Origin: an uncultured Alphaproteobacteria bacterium
GTDB lineage: Bacteria; Pseudomonadota; Alphaproteobacteria; Methylaequorales; Methylaequoraceae
Direction of reading: 5' to 3'
Assembly: GCA_902567115.1 (NCBI GenBank)
Contig: CACFLF010000004.1
Coordinates: forward strand, 1-36,060
Length of the DNA: 36,060 bases
The stretch's first letter is position 1. Each line of letters starts with the position of its first letter. Below are positions 1 through 8,604 of this stretch, in pieces. The notes beneath the pieces were generated by a model. It was not told the DNA's origin and ran no database searches. It saw only the letters and a program-made list of their open reading frames with translations. Position numbers and translations under genes: made by a program.

Positions 1-413
1 ACTGCTTCCTTGACAGGTTTTCCTAAAAACTTTTCAGCAGTTTCTTTCATTTTTTGCAAAATCATGGCACTTATCTGACTGGGGGAATATTTCTTGTCGT
101 CAATTAAAACCCAAGCATCATCATTCTCACCTGCGACTATTTTGTAAGGCAAAACATCGGAGTCTTTTTTAACTGAGGGATCATCCATTCTTCTACCAAC
201 TAATCTTTTGATGGCAAACAATGTTTTTTCCGGATTCGTTACGGCTTGTCTTTTCGCGGATTGACCTACCAGTTGCTCATTATTTTCAGCAAATGCAACC
301 ATCGAAGGTGTTGTTCGAGAACCTTCCACATTTTCTATAACTTTTGGTTCTTTGCCATCCATGATGGCGACGCATGAATTTGTTGTACCGAGGTCTATGC
401 CTATAACTGTCAT
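1..413 (-). CDS. dnaK: Chaperone DnaK (Hsp70), N-terminal part; gene runs off the left window edge
   Basis: Reverse strand from the CAT at 411-413 translates to [78 protein letters not shown]..., the diagnostic Hsp70 N-terminus. Not in the ORF track because it is truncated. Confidence 0.97.
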   Translation of the reverse strand, partial: MTVIGIDLGTTNSCVAIMDGKEPKVIENVEGSRTTPSMVAFAENNEQLVGQSAKRQAVTNPEKTLFAIKRLVGRRMDDPSVKKDSDVLPYKIVAGENDDAWVLIDDKKYSPSQISAMILQKMKETAEKFLGKPVKEA

Positions 414-644
414 ATTGTGCTCCTTTTCTTCCTAGTTCTTATGGACAGAATTAACATTTAACCCTAAAAGGCATTAAACATTAATTGTTAATAAAGCTAT
501 ACTTTTTATATTATAAGTAGCTACTTCAAATCAAGAAAAAAAACCAAAAAGTGAGAAAATATGTTATAGATGCTTGTAATTTTGATTGTTTCCTGAGAGA
601 TTGCAAAATTAAAATCCTGCTTTGAAAATTTGGTGTTCAAAAAT

Positions 645-1241
645 TTATTTCTCTTCCTGGTTTTTTCCTGAAGAAACAACAACCATTGCTGGTCTTAAGA
701 GTCGTTCTCCTATCATAAAACCTTTTGCTAACTCTTCAATTATTGTTCCCTCCGGTTTATCACTATTCTTTTTGGAAACTGCTTGGTGTATTTCTGGGTT
801 AAACTTCTTCTCCAGTGATTCAAAACGAACAACACCATTTCTTTCAAAAATCTCATAGATTTCTTTTTCAACTGCTTCAAGGCCTATAACAAGATTTTTT
901 AACATTACGTTTTCCCCTAAATTTTGTCTCGGTATTGAACTAAGGGCCCTTTGAAAGTTGTCAGTCACACTTAATAATTCCGTAGAAAAATTTCTTATTG
1001 CATACTTTAAATTTTCTTGAGACTCCTTGTCGTGCCTTTTTCGCAAGTTTTCATTTTCAGCTAACTCTCTAAGGAGCTTGTCTTCAGCTTCTTTTAGTTT
1101 AATTTTCAAATCTGCAATAACTTTTTGATTGTTAGCTTCAGAGCTGTGTTGATTTTTAGAAGTTTTTCCTTCTTTTTTTAATTCTTTTTTGTCAAATGTT
1201 TTGTCCATTTTTTTTTCATTTTCTGTAGTGGATTTTTTCAT
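645..1241 (-). CDS. grpE: Nucleotide exchange factor GrpE
   Basis: GrpE-like coiled coil plus beta domain (ELAENENLRKRHDKE..., LLSVTDNFQRAL, EKKFNPEIHQAVS, GFMIGERLLRPAMVVVSSG); lies between hrcA and dnaK on the same strand. Confidence 0.95.
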   Translation of the reverse strand: MKKSTTENEKKMDKTFDKKELKKEGKTSKNQHSSEANNQKVIADLKIKLKEAEDKLLRELAENENLRKRHDKESQENLKYAIRNFSTELLSVTDNFQRALSSIPRQNLGENVMLKNLVIGLEAVEKEIYEIFERNGVVRFESLEKKFNPEIHQAVSKKNSDKPEGTIIEELAKGFMIGERLLRPAMVVVSSGKNQEEK

Positions 1242-1261
1242 ATTGCCTCCTTAAAGTTGTA

Positions 1262-2362
1262 TTATTTAATCTCAAATTTTTCACCGATTAATTTTGCAGT
1301 ATAATCAACTACAGGAATAATCTTAGCATAATTTATTCTCATGGGACCTATTACTCCTATGGCTCCAATTATTTCTTTTTTTTTATTTTTAAAGGGGCTA
1401 ATAATTGTCGAACATCCAGTTAGACCAAACAAATTGTTTTCGGAGCCAATAAAGATTTGTAGTCCCTCTGCTTGAAGTGTTTCATCTATGACACCAACAA
1501 GATTTTTTTTATTCTCTAACTTTTCAATTAATAATCTTACATCTTCAAGTTGCTCCATCACTTTTACATCATCTAATAGTTTCGACGTGCCCGTTACAAT
1601 TAATTTATTTTTTTTGCTTGCATCGTCCCAGCATGCGAATCCTTGGTCAATAAGGTTTTTGGTAACTTTATCTATAGTTCTTCTGTCATTTTTAATTTGT
1701 GAGCTTATAATTTCTCTACTTTCCTTCAGAGTTTTTCCCTTTATAATTGAATTTAAATAATTTGTTGTTTCTATTAACAATGAGGAAGGCAATCCTTTGG
1801 GCACCTCAATAATTCTATTTTCAATTATTCCAGAGTCTGTTACCAAAATAACAAGAGCTTTTTCATTGCTTACTGGTACAAACTCAATGTGTTTTATATA
1901 ACCCTCTAACTTTGGGGCTAAAACTATTCCTGCACAGTCTAATAAGCCTGATAATAAAGAACTCGTTTCACTAAACATTTCCTCTACGTTCTGAGTTTGA
2001 TTGTTTATTACCTTTTGTATTTCTGTACATTGATTATTGGTTATTCTCCCAACCTGTAACAAACCATCAACAAAAAATCTCAAACCTAAATCTGTTGGAA
2101 CCCTTCCTGAGGATGTATGATTGGCTCTTAAAAGTCCAGCCTCTTGCAAATCAAACATTACATTTCTGACTGACGCCGCTGAAAGCTTTTCTCCCATTTT
2201 AATTGATAATTTTCTTGAACCAACAGGTTTTCCATCCTTTAAAAAGTCATTCACAATCAACTTAAATATCTGCTTTGATCTTTGGTCTAAATCAAAAATA
2301 TATGACTTTTTAACATCAATTGTTTTTTTTTTTAATAATTTGGGATTGTTTTTCTTTGTCAT
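1262..2362 (-). CDS. hrcA: Heat-inducible transcription repressor HrcA
   Basis: N-terminal winged helix (IVNDFLKDGKPVGSRKLS...LSAASVRNVMFDLQEAGLL...SSGRVPTDLGLRFFVDGLL) and C-terminal GVIGPMRINYAKIIPVVDYTAKLI are typical of HrcA. Confidence 0.96.
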   Translation of the reverse strand: MTKKNNPKLLKKKTIDVKKSYIFDLDQRSKQIFKLIVNDFLKDGKPVGSRKLSIKMGEKLSAASVRNVMFDLQEAGLLRANHTSSGRVPTDLGLRFFVDGLLQVGRITNNQCTEIQKVINNQTQNVEEMFSETSSLLSGLLDCAGIVLAPKLEGYIKHIEFVPVSNEKALVILVTDSGIIENRIIEVPKGLPSSLLIETTNYLNSIIKGKTLKESREIISSQIKNDRRTIDKVTKNLIDQGFACWDDASKKNKLIVTGTSKLLDDVKVMEQLEDVRLLIEKLENKKNLVGVIDETLQAEGLQIFIGSENNLFGLTGCSTIISPFKNKKKEIIGAIGVIGPMRINYAKIIPVVDYTAKLIGEKFEIK

Positions 2363-2404
2363 ACTTATTAAAAATACATAACTTCAACTAAGGTATATTT
2401 TGAC

Positions 2405-3121
2405 GTGCGAAAATTCAATAGGAAAAATCATGAATCGAGAAAGATTTCCATAGAGGTTGACATAAATAAAAATGCAGACGGTTCATGTATTATTTGTTAT
2501 GGCTTGACAAAAGTGATATGCACGGCGAGCATCGATGAAGACGTCCCAAAATGGTTGAGAGAAAAAAAAACCGGATGGATCACAGCGGAGTACGGAATGC
2601 TTCCAGGATCAACTAATTCAAGAAATAAGAGAGAATCAAAGGTTGGCAAACAATCTGGAAGAACTGTTGAAATACAAAGATTAATAGGAAGGTCCTTAAG
2701 ATCAGTTGTAGACTTGGAAAAACTAATGGGATACCAAATTATTGTTGATTGTGACGTTCTTCAAGCAGATGGTGGAACCAGAACTGCAAGCATAACTGGC
2801 GGTTATGTAGCTTTATGTTTAGCTATAAAAAAGTTTGTACAAAAGGGTTTAATAAAAAAAAATCCAATAAAGGATTTTGTTGCTGCTATTTCCTGTGGAA
2901 TAGTAAACGAAAAAATTTTAGTTGATCTTGATTATGATGAAGATTCAGCGGCTCAAGTCGATGCAAATTTTGTTTTATCGAAAGAATCGGGTTTTTCAGA
3001 AATTCAAATATCCGGCGAGGAAAATACATTTAATTTGAATTCTGTAACGGAGATGATTGATAAGACTGAAAAATCTATGAAAAATATTTTTAAAATTCAA
3101 AAAGATGCGATTAAATCATAA
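2405..3121 (+). CDS. rph: Ribonuclease PH
   Basis: WITAEYGMLPGSTNSRNKRE, GRTVEIQRLIGRSLRSVVDL and DCDVLQADGGTRTASITGGYVAL motifs; GTG start. Confidence 0.97.
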   Translation: MRKFNRKNHESRKISIEVDINKNADGSCIICYGLTKVICTASIDEDVPKWLREKKTGWITAEYGMLPGSTNSRNKRESKVGKQSGRTVEIQRLIGRSLRSVVDLEKLMGYQIIVDCDVLQADGGTRTASITGGYVALCLAIKKFVQKGLIKKNPIKDFVAAISCGIVNEKILVDLDYDEDSAAQVDANFVLSKESGFSEIQISGEENTFNLNSVTEMIDKTEKSMKNIFKIQKDAIKS

Positions 3122-3716
3122 ATTTTGCGTGGGCGACAAAATTGTAATAGCAAGCCACAATGAAGGAAAAATTAATGAATTTAAAACACTTCTTGCTGAT
3201 TACAACTTACAGATAATAACCTCAAATGATATCGGAATTAAAGATGTTAAAGAGACAGGAAAGTCTTTCCAGGAAAATTCATTAATTAAGGTTAAAAGTA
3301 TTCCTGAAGAGTATATTGCGATATCTGATGACTCTGGGTTGAGTGTGACTAGTCTGGGAGGTAGGCCAGGAATATACTCATCAAGATTTCAAAAAAATTG
3401 TGGTGGATGGTTCGAAGCAATGGAAAGGCTATATTCAGAGGTTAAAGCAAAAAAAAATAAAGATTTTTCAGCAAAATTTACATGTTGTCTTTCTATAAAA
3501 TTTTCTAAGGATTTAATTTATTCATATAATGGTGAAGTTAAAGGGAAAATAGTCTGGCCACCTAAGGGAACAAACGGCTTCGGTTATGACCCATTTTTTC
3601 TTCCTGACGGTTACAAAAAGACTTTTGCCGAAATGGCACATTCCGACAAAATATTTATTGACCATAGAAGTATTGCTCTTAAAAAACTAATCAAATTACA
3701 TTTAAGCGACAGTTAA
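3105..3716 (+). CDS. rdgB: RdgB/HAM1 family non-canonical purine NTP pyrophosphatase
   Basis: IVIASHNEGKINEFKTLL, AISDDSGLSVTSLGGRPGIYSSRF and GTNGFGYDPFFLPDGYKKTFAEM motifs. Confidence 0.95.
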   Translation: MRLNHKFCVGDKIVIASHNEGKINEFKTLLADYNLQIITSNDIGIKDVKETGKSFQENSLIKVKSIPEEYIAISDDSGLSVTSLGGRPGIYSSRFQKNCGGWFEAMERLYSEVKAKKNKDFSAKFTCCLSIKFSKDLIYSYNGEVKGKIVWPPKGTNGFGYDPFFLPDGYKKTFAEMAHSDKIFIDHRSIALKKLIKLHLSDS

Positions 3717-5559
3717 AAACCTCTTCAGTTTTTTTATTCTTTTTTATTCTTTTAAGGTAGATTTCTCGTTGCAAAAAACCTGATTTAATTTTACTTTTCG
3801 TAAATTCGCCGTTAAAGACAGAATTTGTTTTGTCTTTTTCGCTCATTATTTTGTAGCTTTCAACTAAATCTAAAAGATCATGCATATGGTAATTAAATGA
3901 CATTGGGTCTTTAGAAAAAACGTTTTTGAAATTTTGAATAAATTCCTCATCCTTATATTTTAAACTTGAAGCATAAAATGTCCCTTTGAATAAGTTGTCT
4001 TTTTTATTAGTATCCTCCCATAAACTAGTACCATAAATGTTAGAGTTTTCAGAGTTAATGTCATAGAAAGCTAAATGAGATAAAATCTCAAGAAGTCTAT
4101 CTCCCTCTGATGCAATAATTATTGAATCAAAAGGGGATCCAAGTGTTAACATCCTTTCTAGAGATTTAATTTCACTATTTTTAAATTCTTCATTCAAGTC
4201 GCTATTATTTTTAATTTTCATTATTTCATTTTCTAATTGCAGTTTCCTCTCATTAAATCGACTAATTTTTTTTACGTTATCATTTAAATCAGTATTTCCA
4301 TCTACCTCTAAAAAGTCGATATTAATCCCCAGCATACCAAAATCATTTACGTAGTTTAAAAAACTGTTTCTGATTACATACCCGTATTTATCGGCATGAT
4401 GAATCAGTAAAACATCTTTGCTATCATTTTTAGCAATATGTTTTGTTATACAAGATATTTGATCATTAGGATTTTGTCCCGAGACAATTATGTTTTCAGA
4501 TACATTATTTAAATCAGGAGAGAGGCTAAAAAAAGTTAACCTTTTTTTATTTTTGAAATGTTCTTTTACCTCTCTTGTTTCATCAGAAAAAATGGGGCCT
4601 ATGAAAGTTTTCACATTATTTGTTATCCCTTGTTCTGCAGCATTGACTGCTCCTCTTGCTGTGCCTTTAGTGTCAAAAATTTTAAAATTTAGTTGATTAG
4701 GTCTAAGTAGCATACTGTATCTTAAAGAATTTATAACTAAATTGCCTGCTGCACTTTTCTCGCCAGTTAATGGCAGGAGCAAACCTACTAAATTATCTTT
4801 TTCTATTTTTTTTTCTTTCAATTCTGGTTTCTTAAGATTTAAAAATGCATAACCAGAAGTTTTCTTTTCTGATTCGTTTGCTTCATAATCATCTCTATTA
4901 TCCGTAAAACTTTCATCCTCAATTTCTTCGGCTGCAATCTCTGGGTCTTCAAAATCTTGACTTATAAAAACGTTGGAAAACGAATCTCTATCAACAGAGT
5001 CTTTATCGTTGATATCCCCTGAGCTAACTTCACTGAGTTGAGAGATTTTATTTTCTTTCTTTTTATCAGCTTCCATTTCGATTTTTTGAATAGTCGAACT
5101 ATTTGAAGATTTTTTATCGTCAAAACCTTCTTCATCATCAACAAAAAATTTAGTAAAAAATGAAACTATCTTACTTTCCGTGTCTCTAGTTTGTCCCATT
5201 TCTTTGATACGTAAAACTCTACTCTCGTTTGAGTTTTTTTTATCTAAAGTTTCTTCTTTCTTTATTTTGTCTTCATTTAATTCAAATGACATTTGATCTT
5301 TCTGAACTTCTTTTTTACTTTGTTCTAATTGTTCTACAGTTGAAGATTCTTTAACCTCTTTTTTTTTAATATCTAAGGGTTCAGAAACTTTCTCTTCTTC
5401 TTCATAATCTTTTTCTACTTCATCAGTTTCTGAAAAAAGTTTCTCTTTAAGAATGCTTACGGATTGATTGATTTGGCAGCCCGACACAATAAAGAGTACT
5501 AAAAATAAAAATAATCTTAAATTACACAGATTAGATATCTTCGTATATGATGCTTTCAT
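3691..5559 (-). CDS. LpoA-like penicillin-binding protein activator (periplasmic-binding fold lipoprotein) with a long acidic/charged linker
   Basis: Lipoprotein signal MKASYTKISNLCNLRLFLFLVLFIVSGC; C-terminal NLVGLLLPLTGEKSAAGNLVINSLRYSML...TFIGPIFSDETREV resembles the LpoA/LppC type-1 binding fold. ATG at 5559 preferred over the track's TTG at 5565. Confidence 0.75.
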   Translation of the reverse strand: MKASYTKISNLCNLRLFLFLVLFIVSGCQINQSVSILKEKLFSETDEVEKDYEEEEKVSEPLDIKKKEVKESSTVEQLEQSKKEVQKDQMSFELNEDKIKKEETLDKKNSNESRVLRIKEMGQTRDTESKIVSFFTKFFVDDEEGFDDKKSSNSSTIQKIEMEADKKKENKISQLSEVSSGDINDKDSVDRDSFSNVFISQDFEDPEIAAEEIEDESFTDNRDDYEANESEKKTSGYAFLNLKKPELKEKKIEKDNLVGLLLPLTGEKSAAGNLVINSLRYSMLLRPNQLNFKIFDTKGTARGAVNAAEQGITNNVKTFIGPIFSDETREVKEHFKNKKRLTFFSLSPDLNNVSENIIVSGQNPNDQISCITKHIAKNDSKDVLLIHHADKYGYVIRNSFLNYVNDFGMLGINIDFLEVDGNTDLNDNVKKISRFNERKLQLENEIMKIKNNSDLNEEFKNSEIKSLERMLTLGSPFDSIIIASEGDRLLEILSHLAFYDINSENSNIYGTSLWEDTNKKDNLFKGTFYASSLKYKDEEFIQNFKNVFSKDPMSFNYHMHDLLDLVESYKIMSEKDKTNSVFNGEFTKSKIKSGFLQREIYLKRIKKNKKTEEVFNCRLNVI

Positions 5560-6157
5560 GTTCAAAAAAATAACTCTAATAATTGTTATTTATATATTTA
5601 TACATAACAAAGCTTTTAGCAATATAAATAGAGATAGAATTCTAAATTATCTAGAGAGTTTTTCTTCCTTAAGCTCAAAATTTATTCAAATTAATAATAA
5701 TGGAGACATATTGTCCGGCAAAATCTTTGTGTCTCGTCCAGGCAAGTTTAGAATCGAGTATGAACAAATTCCTCTTCTATTAATTTCAGACTCCAAACGT
5801 CTAGCTTCTGTAAATAAGGATCTCAAAAGCATAAACTTTCACAGGAAAAATGAAAATCCGCTTAGTATTCTTCTTTTTAAGAAATTAGATATGAATGAAG
5901 TTAAAATATTAAAATTAATTGAAAATGAAAGTACATTGTTAGTAGAGATTTCGAGCACTAATTTTGAAGACAAAGGTATTATTGAAATTTTATTTGAGAC
6001 TAAACCTTTTAGAATGAAGAAATGGACTGTGTTTAAAACAGATAAAACAAAAACAGAAGTATTTTTTGATAACCTCCAACTAAATAAAAACTTGCCTTCA
6101 AAACTATTCAACATCGAATTAGAAGATCCAAGAAATATTCCATTTCAAATATACTAA
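5558..6157 (+). CDS. lolA: LolA-like outer-membrane lipoprotein carrier protein
   Basis: Signal peptide MFKKITLIIVIYIFIHNKAFS followed by INRDRILNYLESFSSLSSKFIQINNNGDILSGKIFVSRPGKFRIEYEQIPLLLISDSKRLASVNKDL, a LolA pattern. The upstream start in the track (5468) lies inside the opposing gene. Confidence 0.85.
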   Translation: MFKKITLIIVIYIFIHNKAFSNINRDRILNYLESFSSLSSKFIQINNNGDILSGKIFVSRPGKFRIEYEQIPLLLISDSKRLASVNKDLKSINFHRKNENPLSILLFKKLDMNEVKILKLIENESTLLVEISSTNFEDKGIIEILFETKPFRMKKWTVFKTDKTKTEVFFDNLQLNKNLPSKLFNIELEDPRNIPFQIY

Positions 6158-6816
6158 CCACGGTTTAAATAATACTTTTTATTAATCTGAATTAAAGTTC
6201 TTGGTTGATTGGGGTCATCTTCGATTTTTTTTCTAAGCCTGTATATTAGTGATTCCATGGTGTGTGTTTCTAATTTTGCGACATGCTCCCAAACATTCTT
6301 AAGAATTTCATTTTTGGTACAACCATCATTTTTGTTTAAAATAAAGTTTATAAGTTTGTTTTCGAGATCAGTAAGTTTTATGGAGTCTCCATTTGTGTCA
6401 TTTATCAATTTAGCATTATGATGATCATACAGCTTATTTCCAAATTTTACGTTCAACTTTTCCTCACTAAAAGTTTTTTCTAAAGTTTTAATGTATCTTA
6501 GTAAATCATTAAACATTAAAGGATGATTCAATGTCTTAAAATTAAAGTTTTCTGTTGGAGGTTTGATTTTTTTATTCATAATAAATATACAATTTGAGCT
6601 ATTTTGATTTTTCTTTAAAAGAGAAGTAATATTACGTAGTTCATTTTCTGAAGTAATTTCAAATATTATTATTGAATTTTGAAAGTTTGACTTTTTGAGA
6701 GATTTGAAATCTTTTTCTAAATTAATTTTAAAACCTTCTTTTTTTAAAAGTTTTTGAAGTTCAAAAAAGAGTAAATTTCTTTTAAAAATAGCTATAAGAT
6801 TTTTAACTTTTGTCAT
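6154..6816 (-). CDS. OmpR/PhoB-type winged-helix response regulator with degenerate receiver domain
   Basis: C-terminal LTDLENKLINFILNKNDGCTKNEILKNVWEHVAKLETHTMESLIYRLRKKIEDDPNQPRTLIQINKKYYL is a Trans_reg_C domain; the N-terminal half resembles a receiver but lacks the usual acidic residues. Confidence 0.8.
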   Translation of the reverse strand: MTKVKNLIAIFKRNLLFFELQKLLKKEGFKINLEKDFKSLKKSNFQNSIIIFEITSENELRNITSLLKKNQNSSNCIFIMNKKIKPPTENFNFKTLNHPLMFNDLLRYIKTLEKTFSEEKLNVKFGNKLYDHHNAKLINDTNGDSIKLTDLENKLINFILNKNDGCTKNEILKNVWEHVAKLETHTMESLIYRLRKKIEDDPNQPRTLIQINKKYYLNRG

Positions 6817-6828
6817 ATTCTTTTTATA

Positions 6829-7338
6829 GTGGCAAATCTAAAAGTTTTTAAAACAAAAAAAATAAATATTGGCGTATTAGTTTATGATAATATTCAGAGC
6901 AAATGCTTTGTGGGGTCAAGTGGTATCGGAAAAAAAACACGTGAAGGAGATAAAGTTACCCCAATAGGAACTTTTGTTTTTTCGGAAGTTTACTATCGCC
7001 CAGATAAGGTGAAATATTTAAAAACTTGCCTTCCATTAAAAAAGATTAATAAAAGCTCTTTTTGGTGCGTTGATCCAAAAAGCAGATTTTATAACAGCTT
7101 TCAGACAAAAAAAAATTACGTATGCGAAGACCTTTACAGAGATGACGATCTTTATGACATATTCATTACATTTAATTACAACTTAGGTAAGATTAAAAAA
7201 TTTAAGGGTAGTGCAATTTTTTTGCACTGTAGTGATACGTCCAAAGACTACACAGATGGTTGCATTGCGCTAGAGAAAGAAATACTTCTGAAACTTCTTC
7301 ATTCAATTAAATCTTATTCAAAATTATTAATTCTTTAA
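6829..7338 (+). CDS. L,D-transpeptidase (YkuD) family protein
   Basis: GSSGIGKKTREGDKVTPIGTFVF and IFLHCSDTSKDYTDGCIALEKEILLKLL (catalytic H...GC pattern); GTG start. Confidence 0.85.
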   Translation: MANLKVFKTKKINIGVLVYDNIQSKCFVGSSGIGKKTREGDKVTPIGTFVFSEVYYRPDKVKYLKTCLPLKKINKSSFWCVDPKSRFYNSFQTKKNYVCEDLYRDDDLYDIFITFNYNLGKIKKFKGSAIFLHCSDTSKDYTDGCIALEKEILLKLLHSIKSYSKLLIL

Positions 7339-8009
7339 TTTCTCTCGCCAAAAATCCCAGTTCCAACTCTTACGAAAGTTGCTCCATGTTCAATTGCTGA
7401 TTCAAAATCATTAGACATTCCCATGCTTGCATGCATAAGGTTTAGCTGGTCGCATAAATTTCTTAGTTTTTTAAAAAAAGGAGCGGGTGGTTCACCAAGT
7501 GGAGGAATGCACATCAATCCTATGATGTTTAGTTTAAGATCATTTGAACACCATTTAAAAAACTGTTGTGCCAGGTTTTCTTCTATTCCACTTTTCTGTT
7601 TTTCACCTCCAATGTTGACTTGAATAAAGAATTTTTTTTTTAAATCTGTTTTCTCGCCTAAATATTTATTTAATTTCAAAGCTATTTTCTCTCTATCAAC
7701 AGTCTGAATTACATCAAAGATATCTAAAGCTAAACTAGCTTTATTTGATTGAAGAGGCCCTATAAGATGTAATTCAATTTTCTTTTCAGAGTTTTCCCTC
7801 TTAAGGTCCATCCATTTTAATTGAGCTTCTTGAACTTTATTTTCTCCAAAAAGTTTGTGACCTTTATTGATTAAAATTTGAATTATCTCTTTTGGAAACT
7901 GCTTAGAAACGGCTATTAACTTAGTTTCACAATATTTTCTATCTAAATTTCCATTGCAAAAGCGTATTTGTTTCAAAATTTCATCATAATTTGATAATAT
8001 TTTATTCAT
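7335..8009 (-). CDS. YggS/PROSC family PLP homeostasis protein
   Basis: KLIAVSKQFPKEIIQILINKGHKLFGENKVQEAQLKW, LHLIGPLQSNKA, FIQVNIGGEKQKSGI and LMCIPP...GMSNDFESAIEHGATFVRVGTGIFG motifs. Confidence 0.96.
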   Translation of the reverse strand: MNKILSNYDEILKQIRFCNGNLDRKYCETKLIAVSKQFPKEIIQILINKGHKLFGENKVQEAQLKWMDLKRENSEKKIELHLIGPLQSNKASLALDIFDVIQTVDREKIALKLNKYLGEKTDLKKKFFIQVNIGGEKQKSGIEENLAQQFFKWCSNDLKLNIIGLMCIPPLGEPPAPFFKKLRNLCDQLNLMHASMGMSNDFESAIEHGATFVRVGTGIFGERN

Positions 8010-8604
8010 GAGTATGTATTACCAAAATAAAAAAAATTCCACAATTCCTAAAGAATGGTTTTTTTTCAACCCCGAAAATTTATCAGATAGTAAAAAATTA
8101 AATCATTTATCAAAAAACGTAGGTGTAGTATTCTTTAATAAAAATTTAAACGTTTACAATTTTCTAAAAAAAATTGAACCATGTATAAAGTTTTGTAGAA
8201 AAAAAAAAATTAAATTTGTTATTCCTTTTTCGAAATTTTGGTGTAGTAAGTATCACGCATTCGGAATGATGATTGAAATAAATAAAAAATCAAAAAAATT
8301 TCATTTAACAAAAAATAAATACAAAAATTATTTTACTGTAGCAAAGGTACATAACCTCAAAGAAGCTTTTTTAGCGAAAAGTTTTATTGATTTAATATTT
8401 CTCTCACCAGTTCTAAAAACTCATTCATATCCTGAAAAAAAACCTTTAAGCAACTATATTTTTATTTCTCTTTGTTTTTTTTTTAAAGAAGAGGTAATTT
8501 TTGCACTAGGGGGTGTAAATTACAAAAATTTTAAGTCTATGAAGAATAGGAATTTACACGGTTTTGGGGCAATCAGTTGTTTTGACAATAATGAAAAAAT
8601 ATAA
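8008..8604 (+). CDS. ThiE/TenI-like (thiamine phosphate synthase family) protein, divergent
   Basis: C-terminal [38 protein letters not shown]...[30 protein letters not shown] fits the TMP-synthase/TenI barrel pattern; N-terminal half is weakly conserved. Confidence 0.6.
   Translation: MSMYYQNKKNSTIPKEWFFFNPENLSDSKKLNHLSKNVGVVFFNKNLNVYNFLKKIEPCIKFCRKKKIKFVIPFSKFWCSKYHAFGMMIEINKKSKKFHLTKNKYKNYFTVAKVHNLKEAFLAKSFIDLIFLSPVLKTHSYPEKKPLSNYIFISLCFFFKEEVIFALGGVNYKNFKSMKNRNLHGFGAISCFDNNEKI

Noticed and set aside
414-2404. Search for a CIRCE operator upstream of dnaK or hrcA
   Set aside because: No TTAGCACTC/GAGTGCTAA-like inverted repeat found by eye.
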